Below, piece after piece: positions 17,195 through 25,585 of a stretch of 64,000 bases of DNA (position 1 is its first letter; every line of letters begins with the position of its first letter). The stretch covers positions 248,001-312,000 of the forward strand of contig CAVSES010000001.1 of assembly GCA_963727045.1 (NCBI GenBank), read 5' to 3'. The notes beneath the pieces were generated by a model that saw only the letters and a list, made by a program, of their open reading frames with translations, did no database searches and was not told the DNA's origin. The translations under genes were made by a program, and so were the position numbers. The DNA is from Bog-1198 sp963727045 (GTDB taxonomy: Bacteria; Pseudomonadota; Gammaproteobacteria; Steroidobacterales; Steroidobacteraceae).

Positions 17195-19663
17195 TCAGAA
17201 CTTGTAGGCGATGCGCAGCCCCAGGGTGCGCGGCCGATTGACGGTCACGAGGTGAACGAAGTCGAATCCATTGACGTAAAGCTGGGCTCGCGTATCGGTG
17301 AGGTTTTCACCGTAGATCTCCACGCCCCACGCATCCTTCTTGAGGCCCACTGCGGCATCATAAGTGCTATAGGCGCTTTGCTCCTGCCGCGGTGACTCGA
17401 ATGCGCCTTGGGTGATGACCGATGCGTATGAGTGGGCCGAATGTTGCGCGGCCACTTGTCCGTAGCCCGCATATTGACCGAGGGGGACGTCGTAGCGAAT
17501 TCGAATGCTTCCTTGGAAGGGCGGTGACTGGGCGAGTGTACTGCCAAGGCCGTCCGTCGGAAACAACGAAACCGGGACGCCGCTGTTGCCGGCCAGTGTG
17601 GGCGCGGTTTGCTGCGAACTGCTGTTCCAAGCAAAGGATGACATGATCGACAGATGTTCGGTGGCATTCACGATGAGATCGCCCTCGACACCGCGGACTC
17701 GGTAGGCAGGCCCGTTCGCGGTGAAGATCTGATTGCCGTACAACCCGGGGTCGAATATCGCCAGCTGCACGTTGTACCAATCTTCCTGATAGAGCGCCCC
17801 GTTGAACTGCAAGTGCTGATCGAACCATGAGGTCTTCCAGCCGATTTCCTTGTTCTTGAGCGTATCGGGTGCGTAGAAGAGCGGGATCTCGAACTTGCCG
17901 TAAAGCGGAGAATTCGGCGTAATGACGCCTTGGCCGCGATTGAAGCCCCCGGGTCTGAAGCCTTCCGAATAGGTGGCGTAGAGCAGAGCGTGGTCCGCGA
18001 TTTTCCAGCTAAGGTTCACTTTGCTCTTGTGGCCGGAGAAGGTCTTGTGGAGGTTGTCGGCATCGAGATTCTTGCCGTTTTGACATTGCCCGGTGGGTAC
18101 ATTGCGGCAGCCGTAACCGGAGTTCGCGGAACCCAGTTCGTAGGTGTTCATGCTATAAATGCGGGTGCCGACTGACAGGGTCAATCGCTTCGGGATGAGA
18201 TCGAAGGACAATTCGCCGAAGGCGGCCTTCTGTTTGTAGCCGCGAGTGATGTCGTCAAAGAACACGTCGCCGGCGGGACGCACCGATGGATCGATCTGCG
18301 TGGTGCCTGCGAGCGGCGCCTGCCCGTTGAAGCCCGCCGCCGGATTGCCGTAGAGCCAGTTGGTACTATCTTTGATCTTATAGTCCTCCCAGAACAGTCC
18401 GAAAATGCCGCGAGCCCGATACTCGTCGGGCGTACTCAAGCGCAATTCGTGGGTTTGATGAGTATTCTGTTCATCGTCACGCCAGACGGCGCTGGGCGAG
18501 TAGCACACATTGGCAGTTCCCGTGCCGCCCACCGACGGTCCGTTGCACTGATAATAAGCGGCATAAACACCCCGCGCATAAGCGGTGTAGTCGGTCACCT
18601 GGCTCACTTTGCGATCGAGATAGCCGCCGGTATACACCACCTTCAACGGCCCGATATTGCCGTTCACCGTCCAGGCGGTATCCTCGAATTGATCCTTGTT
18701 ATGCGAGGGGTTGTACTGCTGCACGTTAAGGTCGCCCAAACTAGGGTCGTAGGCGTACACGCCGTCCGCTTCCAGGCTCTGGTAACTCTGCTGCAGCAGG
18801 AGACTCCAGTCGTCGCTGAACTTGGCGGCTGCCGATACGCGAATACCCTGGTAGGTCGTGGGGTTATAGGCGTGGTTGACCAACCCATTATTCGACACCG
18901 TCGCGCTGCCGGGCGGTACCACGCCGCCGAAATAGTCGACGATGCCGATATCGGTCCCCGAGCGGGCGAAGGTGCCCGGCACGTTGTGGATATAGCCGCC
19001 CCGGGTGTCGTCGTAGATCACGGCCCGCAGCGCCAACGCATCCGCGATCAACGGCACGTTCAGGTAGGCCTCCAGGCTGCTGCTGGCATCACCGTGGGCG
19101 GTGGTGGAATAACTGGCGTTCACTCCTGCTTCGGTGGTGTTGAGTTTGGGCTTGTTTGTGATATATCGAACAGCACCCGCTTGGGCGCCGGCGCCGTACA
19201 ACGTGCCTTGGGGACCCTCGAGCACTTCGATGCGTTCGAGGTCGGCAGCATAGATATCGAGGTTGCGGCCGGGGAGCTGCGCCGACTGGTCGTCCAGATA
19301 CACTGCGACGTTCGGGAAACTGTTGATTCCGCCGCCGCCCTGATTGCCACCCTGCGTGGTCGAGAGACCGCGCATGTAGATCTCATTCTGTCCGGGTCCC
19401 TTGCTGGCGGTGCTCACGTTGGGAAGGTACTTCACGAAATCGTCGAATGTTTGGACGTTTAGCTGCGCCAGGGTTTCGCCGGTCAGCGCCGTAATGGCAA
19501 TGGGCACATTCTGCAGATTCTCCGTGCGTCGCGTGGCGGTGACCACCACCTCCGGAATCTCGCCGCTTGAGGCCGCGGCTGGATCAGCCGCGGCGGCGGA
19601 ACCGACGGAGTGAGCGCCTAAGACCGCCGCGATCGCACAGGAAAGCCTTGAATGCTGATTCAT
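17195..19663 (-). CDS. TonB-dependent outer-membrane receptor
   Basis: An 822-residue active-uptake porin. A signal peptide ends near the AAA before DPAAAS, a TonB box-like segment PEVVVTATRR follows, and the plug domain contains VPIAITAL, YMRGLS and LERIEVLEGPQGTLYGAGA. The barrel ends with a terminal Phe (RIAYKF). The ATG at 19663 is preferred over 19669 because AAGGGA then sits at normal spacing, whereas it would touch the earlier ATG. It resembles the receptors that import organic compounds in carbon-scavenging proteobacteria rather than siderophore receptors with a known ligand. As first gene of the run with the lyase, Rieske and MFS genes it should import their substrate. Confidence 0.92.
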   Translation of the reverse strand: MNQHSRLSCAIAAVLGAHSVGSAAAADPAAASSGEIPEVVVTATRRTENLQNVPIAITALTGETLAQLNVQTFDDFVKYLPNVSTASKGPGQNEIYMRGLSTTQGGNQGGGGINSFPNVAVYLDDQSAQLPGRNLDIYAADLERIEVLEGPQGTLYGAGAQAGAVRYITNKPKLNTTEAGVNASYSTTAHGDASSSLEAYLNVPLIADALALRAVIYDDTRGGYIHNVPGTFARSGTDIGIVDYFGGVVPPGSATVSNNGLVNHAYNPTTYQGIRVSAAAKFSDDWSLLLQQSYQSLEADGVYAYDPSLGDLNVQQYNPSHNKDQFEDTAWTVNGNIGPLKVVYTGGYLDRKVSQVTDYTAYARGVYAAYYQCNGPSVGGTGTANVCYSPSAVWRDDEQNTHQTHELRLSTPDEYRARGIFGLFWEDYKIKDSTNWLYGNPAAGFNGQAPLAGTTQIDPSVRPAGDVFFDDITRGYKQKAAFGELSFDLIPKRLTLSVGTRIYSMNTYELGSANSGYGCRNVPTGQCQNGKNLDADNLHKTFSGHKSKVNLSWKIADHALLYATYSEGFRPGGFNRGQGVITPNSPLYGKFEIPLFYAPDTLKNKEIGWKTSWFDQHLQFNGALYQEDWYNVQLAIFDPGLYGNQIFTANGPAYRVRGVEGDLIVNATEHLSIMSSFAWNSSSQQTAPTLAGNSGVPVSLFPTDGLGSTLAQSPPFQGSIRIRYDVPLGQYAGYGQVAAQHSAHSYASVITQGAFESPRQEQSAYSTYDAAVGLKKDAWGVEIYGENLTDTRAQLYVNGFDFVHLVTVNRPRTLGLRIAYKF

Positions 19664-19874
19664 GTACATCCCTTGGTGCTATGATTTTAAGAAATTGCAG
19701 AAAAATGCCGGGAATCTCAAAGAATCGGGTCGTGGCATCGATGCAAATGGGCTGGTCTTGGGAGTCGATTCTACGGCGTCGTTTTTGGAAGATCAGCAGA
19801 CCTTCGCTGAGATATGCTTTAGTCCTACTTAATTGAAAGACCGACCCCGCAATGACGATGACAAAGGCTCAACC
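19664..19874. promoter_or_regulatory. Divergent promoter region between TonB receptor operon and LysR gene
   Basis: These 211 bases separate the receptor operon (minus) from the LysR-type regulator (plus). This head-to-head layout is the classical one for LysR regulators controlling the neighbouring operon and themselves. The centre is AT-richer than the flanks. I could not single out one T-N11-A operator or a clear -35/-10 pair. Confidence 0.5.
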
Positions 19875-20861
19875 GTGAAATCTCCGCCGCTCGCCGCCAT
19901 ACGCGCCTTCGAGGCGGTGGGCCGCACAGGAAGCGTCAACCTTGCGGCAACAGAACTCGGCGTCACGTCCGGCGCCATCACGCAGCACGTCCATTCCCTC
20001 GAAAGACATCTCGGGCGTCGTCTCGTGGAGCGCAGCGGGAGGGGCATCGAACTGACCGTCTGGGGGAAATTGTACTTGCCGCGCCTCACGCTCGGCTTTG
20101 CGGAGATTCGCAAAGCGCTGGACGACCTGGAACGCGGCAGCGACTCCAATCACTTGATCATCAGCACGTACCCGTCTCTCGCCACCAAGTGGCTGGGACC
20201 GCTCATGTTCAACTGGAAAAAACAACATGCCGAAGCCACCGCCATGATCACCGGGGTGCACCCAGAACCGAATCTAGACGAAGGCGAGGCGGACTTTCGG
20301 ATCTCCTACGGCGAGCGCCAGCGCCACCATACGCGCTACACGCGCCTTTTTTCCGATCATGTCCTGGTGGCAGCCAGCCCCGCGCTGCTCGCGCGCGTCG
20401 GCACTCTTGCGGGTCCCGCCGATCTTCTGAAATGGCCGCTGCTGTGGGTCGATTGGGGCAATGAGTACGCAGCACTGCCGTCTTGGCGGGATTGGTTCGC
20501 TGCCGTGGACGTCAATGCGGGCATGCTGCATCGAGACCTTGTTTTTTCGTTGCCGAGCGCGGCCGTCGATGCGGCAGTCGAAAGCCAGGGTTTCGCGCTG
20601 GTGCAACATTCCATGGCGGCGAGCGCATTGGCCCTCGGGACGTTGGTGCGCGTGCTGCCGCCTGAATTGCCGCTCGCGGAATCGCATTTTCTCGCGTGGA
20701 GCGGCGCTGCGCTCGACAAGCCCATAGGCGCCGCATTTTACGCGTGGATCCTCCGCGAAGCGCGGCGCTTTGACTGGCAAGAGGCGGCGAGTGGGCGCGA
20801 TCCAAAGCGCAAGGAGGCGGCTACCAACGCAGCTTTCGGATCCGTCGGGATCAGGGACTAG
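19875..20861 (+). CDS. LysR-family transcriptional regulator (GcvA-like)
   Basis: A 328-residue DNA-binding regulator. The N-terminal winged helix-turn-helix reads AIRAFEAVGRTGSVNLAATE, then LGVTSGAITQHVHSLERHLG; the rest is the periplasmic-binding-like effector domain with YPSLATKWLGP as in GcvA/AmpR relatives. The GTG at 19875 is chosen because AAAGG lies seven bases before it and the sequence then starts as most LysR proteins do; an upstream TTG at 19833 is possible. It faces the TonB receptor operon and shares its stop (CTAG, 20858-20861) with the convergent hydrolase gene, so it probably controls the catabolic operon. Effector unknown. Confidence 0.88.
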   Translation: MKSPPLAAIRAFEAVGRTGSVNLAATELGVTSGAITQHVHSLERHLGRRLVERSGRGIELTVWGKLYLPRLTLGFAEIRKALDDLERGSDSNHLIISTYPSLATKWLGPLMFNWKKQHAEATAMITGVHPEPNLDEGEADFRISYGERQRHHTRYTRLFSDHVLVAASPALLARVGTLAGPADLLKWPLLWVDWGNEYAALPSWRDWFAAVDVNAGMLHRDLVFSLPSAAVDAAVESQGFALVQHSMAASALALGTLVRVLPPELPLAESHFLAWSGAALDKPIGAAFYAWILREARRFDWQEAASGRDPKRKEAATNAAFGSVGIRD

Positions 20862-21808
20862 GGTTCACGTCGCAAGGCCTGCGCCATGCAATGAATACCG
20901 CCGCCGGTCTTCGAGATTTCGCTCATGTCGACTTCGGCCACCTCGATGCCATGCGCACGCAGGCGCTGGGAAAGGACATGACTGGACTTCGGCACGATGG
21001 CGCGGTCGCGCCCCAGCGACATGAAATTGCACCCGAGATTGATCGTGTCCTCGAAGGGCACATCGACGATCTCATGTCCCTTGCCTTCGAGCCATGTGAG
21101 GAGGCCGGGCTCGGTGCAGCTGCGGCAGGCGGCGGTCAGCTTCTCGGCGATCGGCACGACCATGAGATCAATGTGCACGTAATACTCATCGATGAACGCG
21201 AGGCGCGTTTCCCAGCCCTCCTTGCGGAACCAGCCCTCGACCTGCCGTGCTCCTTCTTCCTGGGTGCGCGCACCGCCGCAGCCGATCAGCACGCAACCTT
21301 CCTCGATGACGTTGAAATCGCCGCCCTCGAATGTGCCGGCCGTCACCATGTCGTACAGCGGAATACCGAGGCGCTCATAGGTACGGATCGCCGCATAGTT
21401 CTCGCCCCGCCGCCACCAGTTCGCCATCGCGGTGATGATCGCGCCGTAGGGCGTCATGACGCTCGAGTCGCGTGAGTAGACCTGCATGGACAATTCGGGC
21501 TCCGGCGTATGCCAATGCACGCGCACGCCGAAATGTTGGTAAGCGGCCACCAGTTCGCGGTGCTGCGCCTGGGCGATGCGGATGTCGGCCGGACTCTCGC
21601 GCAGGCTCTTGCGCGAGAGTGAGCTGGTGGCCATGTGGCGCAGGTGCTCCGGGGAACCGAGCAGCACATCGGTCAGCGCGTCGGTCTCGTTGCGAAAGCC
21701 CCAATAGCCGAGGCGCTTCGTGCTGCCGGCGGGATTGCGGCGCCTCAGTGAAAAGGTGTCGGCGGAGGCGCCGGGTGCTTCAGGTTTGGTCTTCATTTGC
21801 GTGTTCAT
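20858..21808 (-). CDS. Guanidine-modifying hydrolase (dimethylarginine dimethylaminohydrolase / amidinotransferase family)
   Basis: A 316-residue pentein-fold enzyme that attacks a guanidinium carbon through a Cys. Family residues are visible: Arg113-Asp114 (YSRDSS), Glu161 and Asp164 (TFEGGDF), His212 (YVHIDL) and the nucleophile Cys307 (TGGGIHCMAQ). DDAH, arginine deiminase and amidinotransferases share these, so the exact substrate is open. The start at 21808 has GGAGG eight bases upstream. It converges on the LysR gene, its stop codon overlapping in the palindrome CTAG. Being next to the lyase/Rieske operon, it may act on a guanidino group in the same substrate, but this is inference. Confidence 0.85.
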   Translation of the reverse strand: MNTQMKTKPEAPGASADTFSLRRRNPAGSTKRLGYWGFRNETDALTDVLLGSPEHLRHMATSSLSRKSLRESPADIRIAQAQHRELVAAYQHFGVRVHWHTPEPELSMQVYSRDSSVMTPYGAIITAMANWWRRGENYAAIRTYERLGIPLYDMVTAGTFEGGDFNVIEEGCVLIGCGGARTQEEGARQVEGWFRKEGWETRLAFIDEYYVHIDLMVVPIAEKLTAACRSCTEPGLLTWLEGKGHEIVDVPFEDTINLGCNFMSLGRDRAIVPKSSHVLSQRLRAHGIEVAEVDMSEISKTGGGIHCMAQALRREP

Positions 21809-22440
21809 GGGAGTATCCTCCGGCATCAGAATATCGACATACGCATCGGTTCGCCAGTTGGCGGCTTCATGGATCTGAAGCGGGTAGATCGACTGCCGGG
21901 GTTGGGCTCTGTGGGGCCCTGATGTGCAGTCCGTGGATTCCTAAGCCGTCGAGTCGTCCTGCGGCTGAAATTCAGGCCACGAGAGATGGGCGAAATCATC
22001 CGGGGAGTCGTGAGTCCGGGTTCGTACCCGGACGGTATTTCCCAGCGAATCTTCTCTGATCCGGCCGCCCAAGTCCTCGCGGCGGCGGCAGCACATGGGA
22101 CGTGGAATCTTCACCGTATCGTTCATGACATGGATGCCTTTCACTCGGGGGTCGCACCGGGCTCGCGACAATGATAAATCGTCGGCACGGCGGGGGAGAC
22201 GACATAAGTCGCCGCGCATTGTTATGTACTTCGCAGTCACGCAAGAAATGTCTGGGCGCGCCGGCGTTCATGACTGAGTCGAGACATTCCGGCCTCCGCA
22301 GACTCGTTCCGGCCGCACGCCAGTTCTCCTTGCCGGGAAACATTTCCGCAATCTTTCTGTCATGGGCCCTCTTTAGGATCGCGCTTCCAGTCGCGGACAA
22401 ACGCGACGGTTCATATTTAAAAACCTTGAGGGGCGAACGC
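21809..22440. other. Long divergent intergenic region, no gene seen
   Basis: Some 630 bases lie between the guanidine-hydrolase gene (minus) and the phosphoesterase gene (plus). Frames that cross it have no family resemblance and poor start signals. It contains a perfect eight-pair hairpin at 22014-22033 and must hold both promoters. It could contain a small RNA or the eroded remains of a gene, but I have no evidence for either. Confidence 0.4.
22014..22033. repeat. Perfect inverted repeat with tetraloop
   Basis: GTCCGGGT and ACCCGGAC are exact inverted copies separated by TCGT. The stem is strong, but no T-run follows and no gene ends here, so it is not an obvious terminator. It may be an operator or part of an RNA. 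Confidence 0.4.
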
Positions 22441-24135
22441 ATGCTTGACAAATACATTCAACGGCTCGCGATTTTTGTGGCGGCAATCGCGGCGACCGGC
22501 TCGGCCTTGCCGAGCATGGCAAGCGACGCGGGAACCGCGACGCCGATCAAGCACGTCATCGTCATCTTCCAGGAAAACGTTTCCTTCGATCATTACTTTG
22601 CCACCTATCCTTTTGCCGCGAACAGCACGGCGGCAGAACCGCGCTTCGAAGCGGCGCCGGACACGCCCTCCGTCAATGGGCTGCTGAGCGGTCCGGCCGC
22701 GCCGCCCAACAACCCGACCCTCAATGCCACCGGCACCGGAACCGTCCAGCCGTTCCGCCTCGGCCGAAATCAGGCTACCAGCTGCGATGAGGATCACAAT
22801 TACACCGACGAGCAGGCGGCCTATCACGCGGGCCAGTTGGACCTCGTTCTGCAGAAGCTAAGCTCCACCGCGGCCAACTGCGCGCCGGACAAATCGACCG
22901 TGATGGGATATTTCGACGGTAATACCGTCACGGCGCTATGGAATTATGCGCAGTACTTTGCGATGAGCGATAATTCGTTCGGCACGACCTATGGACCGTC
23001 GTCGCCCGGCGCGATCAATCTCATTTCCGGCAATACCCATGGCGTTTCCGGGGTCACACAGACGGGATTCGGCCCCGTTCCCGGGATCAATCAGTCGACG
23101 GGTGCCAGCGGATCGCAAACCGTGACTGTCGCCGGCAGCGACACCAACGGCAGCACCGGCGGCGGCTCGATCGTCGGCGATCCTCGCCCCTTCGGCGACG
23201 TCTGCAATCCGTTGGGATCCGCGCAGGTGACGCTGAACAATCCGAGCAAGAATGTCGGCGATCTGCTCAACGCCAAAGGCGTGAGCTGGGGATGGTTTCA
23301 GGGTGGCTTCATCAACTGCAATTCCATTCACATGGCGAGCGATGGAACCGCGAAGCAGGACTACATCGGCCACCACGAGCCGTTTCAGTATTTCGCCTCG
23401 ACACGGAATCTCACCCATCTACCGCCGAGTTCGCCGGCCATGGTCGGATTCAGCGATCAGGCGAACCATCAATATGATCTCGGCGCGCTGTTCGCGATCG
23501 ACAGCGTGTCCGGGCCGACCAGCCGGGTCTATAAAGTCAAGGGCTTGAGGCCAGACGTCAAACTCCCGGCAGTCAGCTTCCTGAAGGCGCCCGGGTTCAT
23601 GGACGGCCACGCACAATACTCTGATCCGCTCCTCGAACAGCAATTCGTGGTGCAGGTGGTGAATAGCTTGATGACATCCAGATACTGGAAAGACACCGCC
23701 ATCATCGTGCTCTACGACGACTCGGACGGCTGGTATGACCATGTCTATCCGCCCCTGGTGAATGCTTCCGCGCTCGGCACTCTGCCGGCGAGTTCGGATG
23801 CGCTGACCGGGACCGGTCAATGCGGCGCTCCGGCCGTGGGCGCGGTCCTGGGTCGGTGCGGCTATGGTCCGCGCATTCCCTTCCTCGTGATCTCGCCGTT
23901 TTCGCGCCGAAATTTCGTCGATCACAGTGTGACGGATCAGACTTCGGTGCTGCGCTTCATCGAGGACAACTTCAATCTCGGCCGGATAGATCCGGCGCCG
24001 GGTAAATCCGTCGCGGAGGGTGGTTCTTTCGATCAGATCGCAGGCACCATCGACAATATGTTCGATTTCGGCCAGGACGACGGCGACCCGCGGCGTCTGA
24101 TCCTCAACGACAGCACCGGCCAACGCAATCATTGA
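22441..24135 (+). CDS. Exported phosphoesterase (phospholipase C / acid phosphatase family)
   Basis: A 564-residue enzyme of the AcpA/phospholipase C superfamily, which hydrolyses phosphomonoesters or phospholipid head groups. A signal peptide ends near ALPSMAS. The family metal/nucleophile region is HVIVIFQENVSFDHYFATYP; the common form is QENRSFDHYF, so one conserved Arg is Val here. A second metal region is VLYDDSDGWYDHVYPP. The ATG at 22441 follows GAGGGG; a long upstream frame back to 22171 is not credible. It stands alone and ends just before a strong hairpin. Confidence 0.88.
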   Translation: MLDKYIQRLAIFVAAIAATGSALPSMASDAGTATPIKHVIVIFQENVSFDHYFATYPFAANSTAAEPRFEAAPDTPSVNGLLSGPAAPPNNPTLNATGTGTVQPFRLGRNQATSCDEDHNYTDEQAAYHAGQLDLVLQKLSSTAANCAPDKSTVMGYFDGNTVTALWNYAQYFAMSDNSFGTTYGPSSPGAINLISGNTHGVSGVTQTGFGPVPGINQSTGASGSQTVTVAGSDTNGSTGGGSIVGDPRPFGDVCNPLGSAQVTLNNPSKNVGDLLNAKGVSWGWFQGGFINCNSIHMASDGTAKQDYIGHHEPFQYFASTRNLTHLPPSSPAMVGFSDQANHQYDLGALFAIDSVSGPTSRVYKVKGLRPDVKLPAVSFLKAPGFMDGHAQYSDPLLEQQFVVQVVNSLMTSRYWKDTAIIVLYDDSDGWYDHVYPPLVNASALGTLPASSDALTGTGQCGAPAVGAVLGRCGYGPRIPFLVISPFSRRNFVDHSVTDQTSVLRFIEDNFNLGRIDPAPGKSVAEGGSFDQIAGTIDNMFDFGQDDGDPRRLILNDSTGQRNH

Positions 24136-24141
24136 CGGCGA

Positions 24142-24169
24142 ACCGCCGGCGCGGTCGCGCGCCGGCGGT
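24142..24169. terminator. GC-rich hairpin after the phosphoesterase gene
   Basis: ACCGCCGGCGC (24142-24152) and GCGCCGGCGGT (24159-24169) form a perfect 11-pair stem with a 6-base loop, starting seven bases after the phosphoesterase stop and lying between convergent genes. No T-run follows, as is frequent in GC-rich genomes, so termination is likely but not certain. Confidence 0.6.
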
Positions 24170-24223
24170 GCTCGCGAAATCAGAGGCTCGGCTCTGAAGT
24201 TCAAGCCGTCCAATGCAACTCGT

Positions 24224-24916
24224 TTACGGTCCGCCCGCTTGCGCGAAACCGCGGAAAGTCGCGAACTCGTCCACCGGCGCACGGTCCGAACGCAGCGAGT
24301 TGACCGCGGCGCTTTCGTCGGCATAGCCCAGCGCCATTCCGCAATAAATGAGCTCGTGCTCGGCAAGCGCGAAGTGGCCCTTCAGGCTCTCCCGCAGAGT
24401 CGCCCAAGCTTCCTGCATGCAGGAACTCACCCCGCGCTCCAAGGCCGCGAGCGCGACCGACTGCATGAACATGCCGAGATGTGCCCACTGCCCATAGCCC
24501 ATCCGATCGTCCGTGACGAAGAACAGTTCCACGGGAGCGCCGAACATCTCGTAGTTGCGCTCGAATTGAGCGAGACGCGCGGGGCGGTCCGACCGGGGGA
24601 TCTTGAGCAGGGCATACAGGTCCTCGCCCACCTTGAAGCGGCGCGACCGATACGGCTCCCAGAGATTCGGCGGATAGACCGGCCGCTCGATGCTCTCGTC
24701 GGGCCCTTGCGCGGCGTGGATTCGCCGGGCGAGCTCGATGACGGCCACACGCTCGTCACCCGCCACCGCGATCACTTTCCACGGCTGCAAATTGCCGCCG
24801 GACGGCGACCAGCGGGCGACATCGAGGATCTCGCGCACCAGCGGTTCCTCAAGCGGCCGAGATAGAAATTGGCGCGTCGAAATCCGGCTCTTGAGCGCTT
24901 CAGTGACCGTCAGCAT
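24224..24916 (-). CDS. Nitroreductase-family flavoprotein
   Basis: A 230-residue FMN-dependent oxidoreductase that uses NAD(P)H to reduce nitro groups, quinones or enones. The FMN-binding signature is seen in ALKSRISTRQF at the N-terminus and ARWSPSGGNLQPWKVIAV; the C-terminal region has YCGMALGYAD, where the common motif is GYPD. The start ATG at 24916 has GGGAG five bases upstream; a 68-codon upstream extension is rejected. It is next to a small conserved gene transcribed the same way. The natural substrate is unknown. Confidence 0.9.
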   Translation of the reverse strand: MLTVTEALKSRISTRQFLSRPLEEPLVREILDVARWSPSGGNLQPWKVIAVAGDERVAVIELARRIHAAQGPDESIERPVYPPNLWEPYRSRRFKVGEDLYALLKIPRSDRPARLAQFERNYEMFGAPVELFFVTDDRMGYGQWAHLGMFMQSVALAALERGVSSCMQEAWATLRESLKGHFALAEHELIYCGMALGYADESAAVNSLRSDRAPVDEFATFRGFAQAGGP

Positions 24917-25035
24917 CGCTACTCCCGTTTTACGATCGAACCGGCCGGCACTATGACCGATATCGGCTCGCTCGTCTCGTAGCGATCGACGGAGCGCCGT
25001 CGGCGACGCGACCCCGCGGCTCCCGGGCCGCGGGG

Positions 25036-25386
25036 TTATGGCCTTGACTTGAACCAGGCCGCATAGGGCGTGTCGACGGCGAACTGGCGGTTGTAGTCCG
25101 GGGCCCCATCGTCCCACCACACATCGCCTCGTTCTCCCAGGGCTCGTTTTGCGCGATCGACCTTCAGGCGTGCCGCAATTCTTTGCACGGGGTCGGCTGC
25201 GTCACGGACGGCACGCCGTGCAGCCATCAGGTCCCGGACCAGGCGCTCGTGGGCTTCCGGCGAGAGTCCTGGATCGCTCAGGCGCCAAAGGCGGCCGCGA
25301 ACGACAAAATACCGGCGGTCGGGAGTGGGAGTGTAATCAGCACGCTCGATGGAGCGATTGCGCAGCGGCAGCGATACCGTAGCCAT
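25036..25386 (-). CDS. Small conserved hypothetical protein
   Basis: A 116-residue soluble, basic and Arg-rich protein. It begins with a strand-rich part (RRYFVVRGRLWRLSDP), continues with a helical charged region (EAHERLVRDLMAARRAV and VQRIAARLKVDRAKRALGE), and ends with WWDDGAPDYNR. The N-terminal YFVVRGRLWR pattern is one I have seen in uncharacterised proteobacterial proteins, but I know no function. It lies 119 bases upstream of the nitroreductase gene on the same strand, so they may be co-transcribed. Confidence 0.7.
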   Translation of the reverse strand: MATVSLPLRNRSIERADYTPTPDRRYFVVRGRLWRLSDPGLSPEAHERLVRDLMAARRAVRDAADPVQRIAARLKVDRAKRALGERGDVWWDDGAPDYNRQFAVDTPYAAWFKSRP

Positions 25387-25526
25387 AAGTACACCTCTTG
25401 GCGCCGTTGGGGTTGGCGTTGAGCAAATTACGGCATGAGTCCCCCTTGAACGTAGGAGGGCACAGGCGCTCTTTGCGTGAGACTTATCCTACGCAGTGAA
25501 TCGCCGGTGAACATTCGGCAAACCTC

Positions 25527-25532
25527 TATAAT
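25527..25532 (+). promoter_or_regulatory. Candidate -10 box for the old yellow enzyme gene
   Basis: A perfect TATAAT lies 53 bases before the ATG at 25586. No good -35 hexamer is found 16-18 bases upstream, so this rests on the -10 match alone. Confidence 0.25.
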
Positions 25533-25585
25533 GGCGTCTCGCGCGACCCGCCCCGGATCGCGCTCGCCCAAGTGCAAGGATCACC

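Noticed and set aside
22016..22031. GGTTCGTACC resembling a tRNA T-arm
   Set aside because: The loop is four bases rather than seven and no acceptor, D or anticodon arms surround it.
22171..22440. An N-terminal extension of the phosphoesterase frame
   Set aside because: It would bury the signal peptide behind 90 unrelated residues, and the ATG at 22441 has a good ribosome-binding site.
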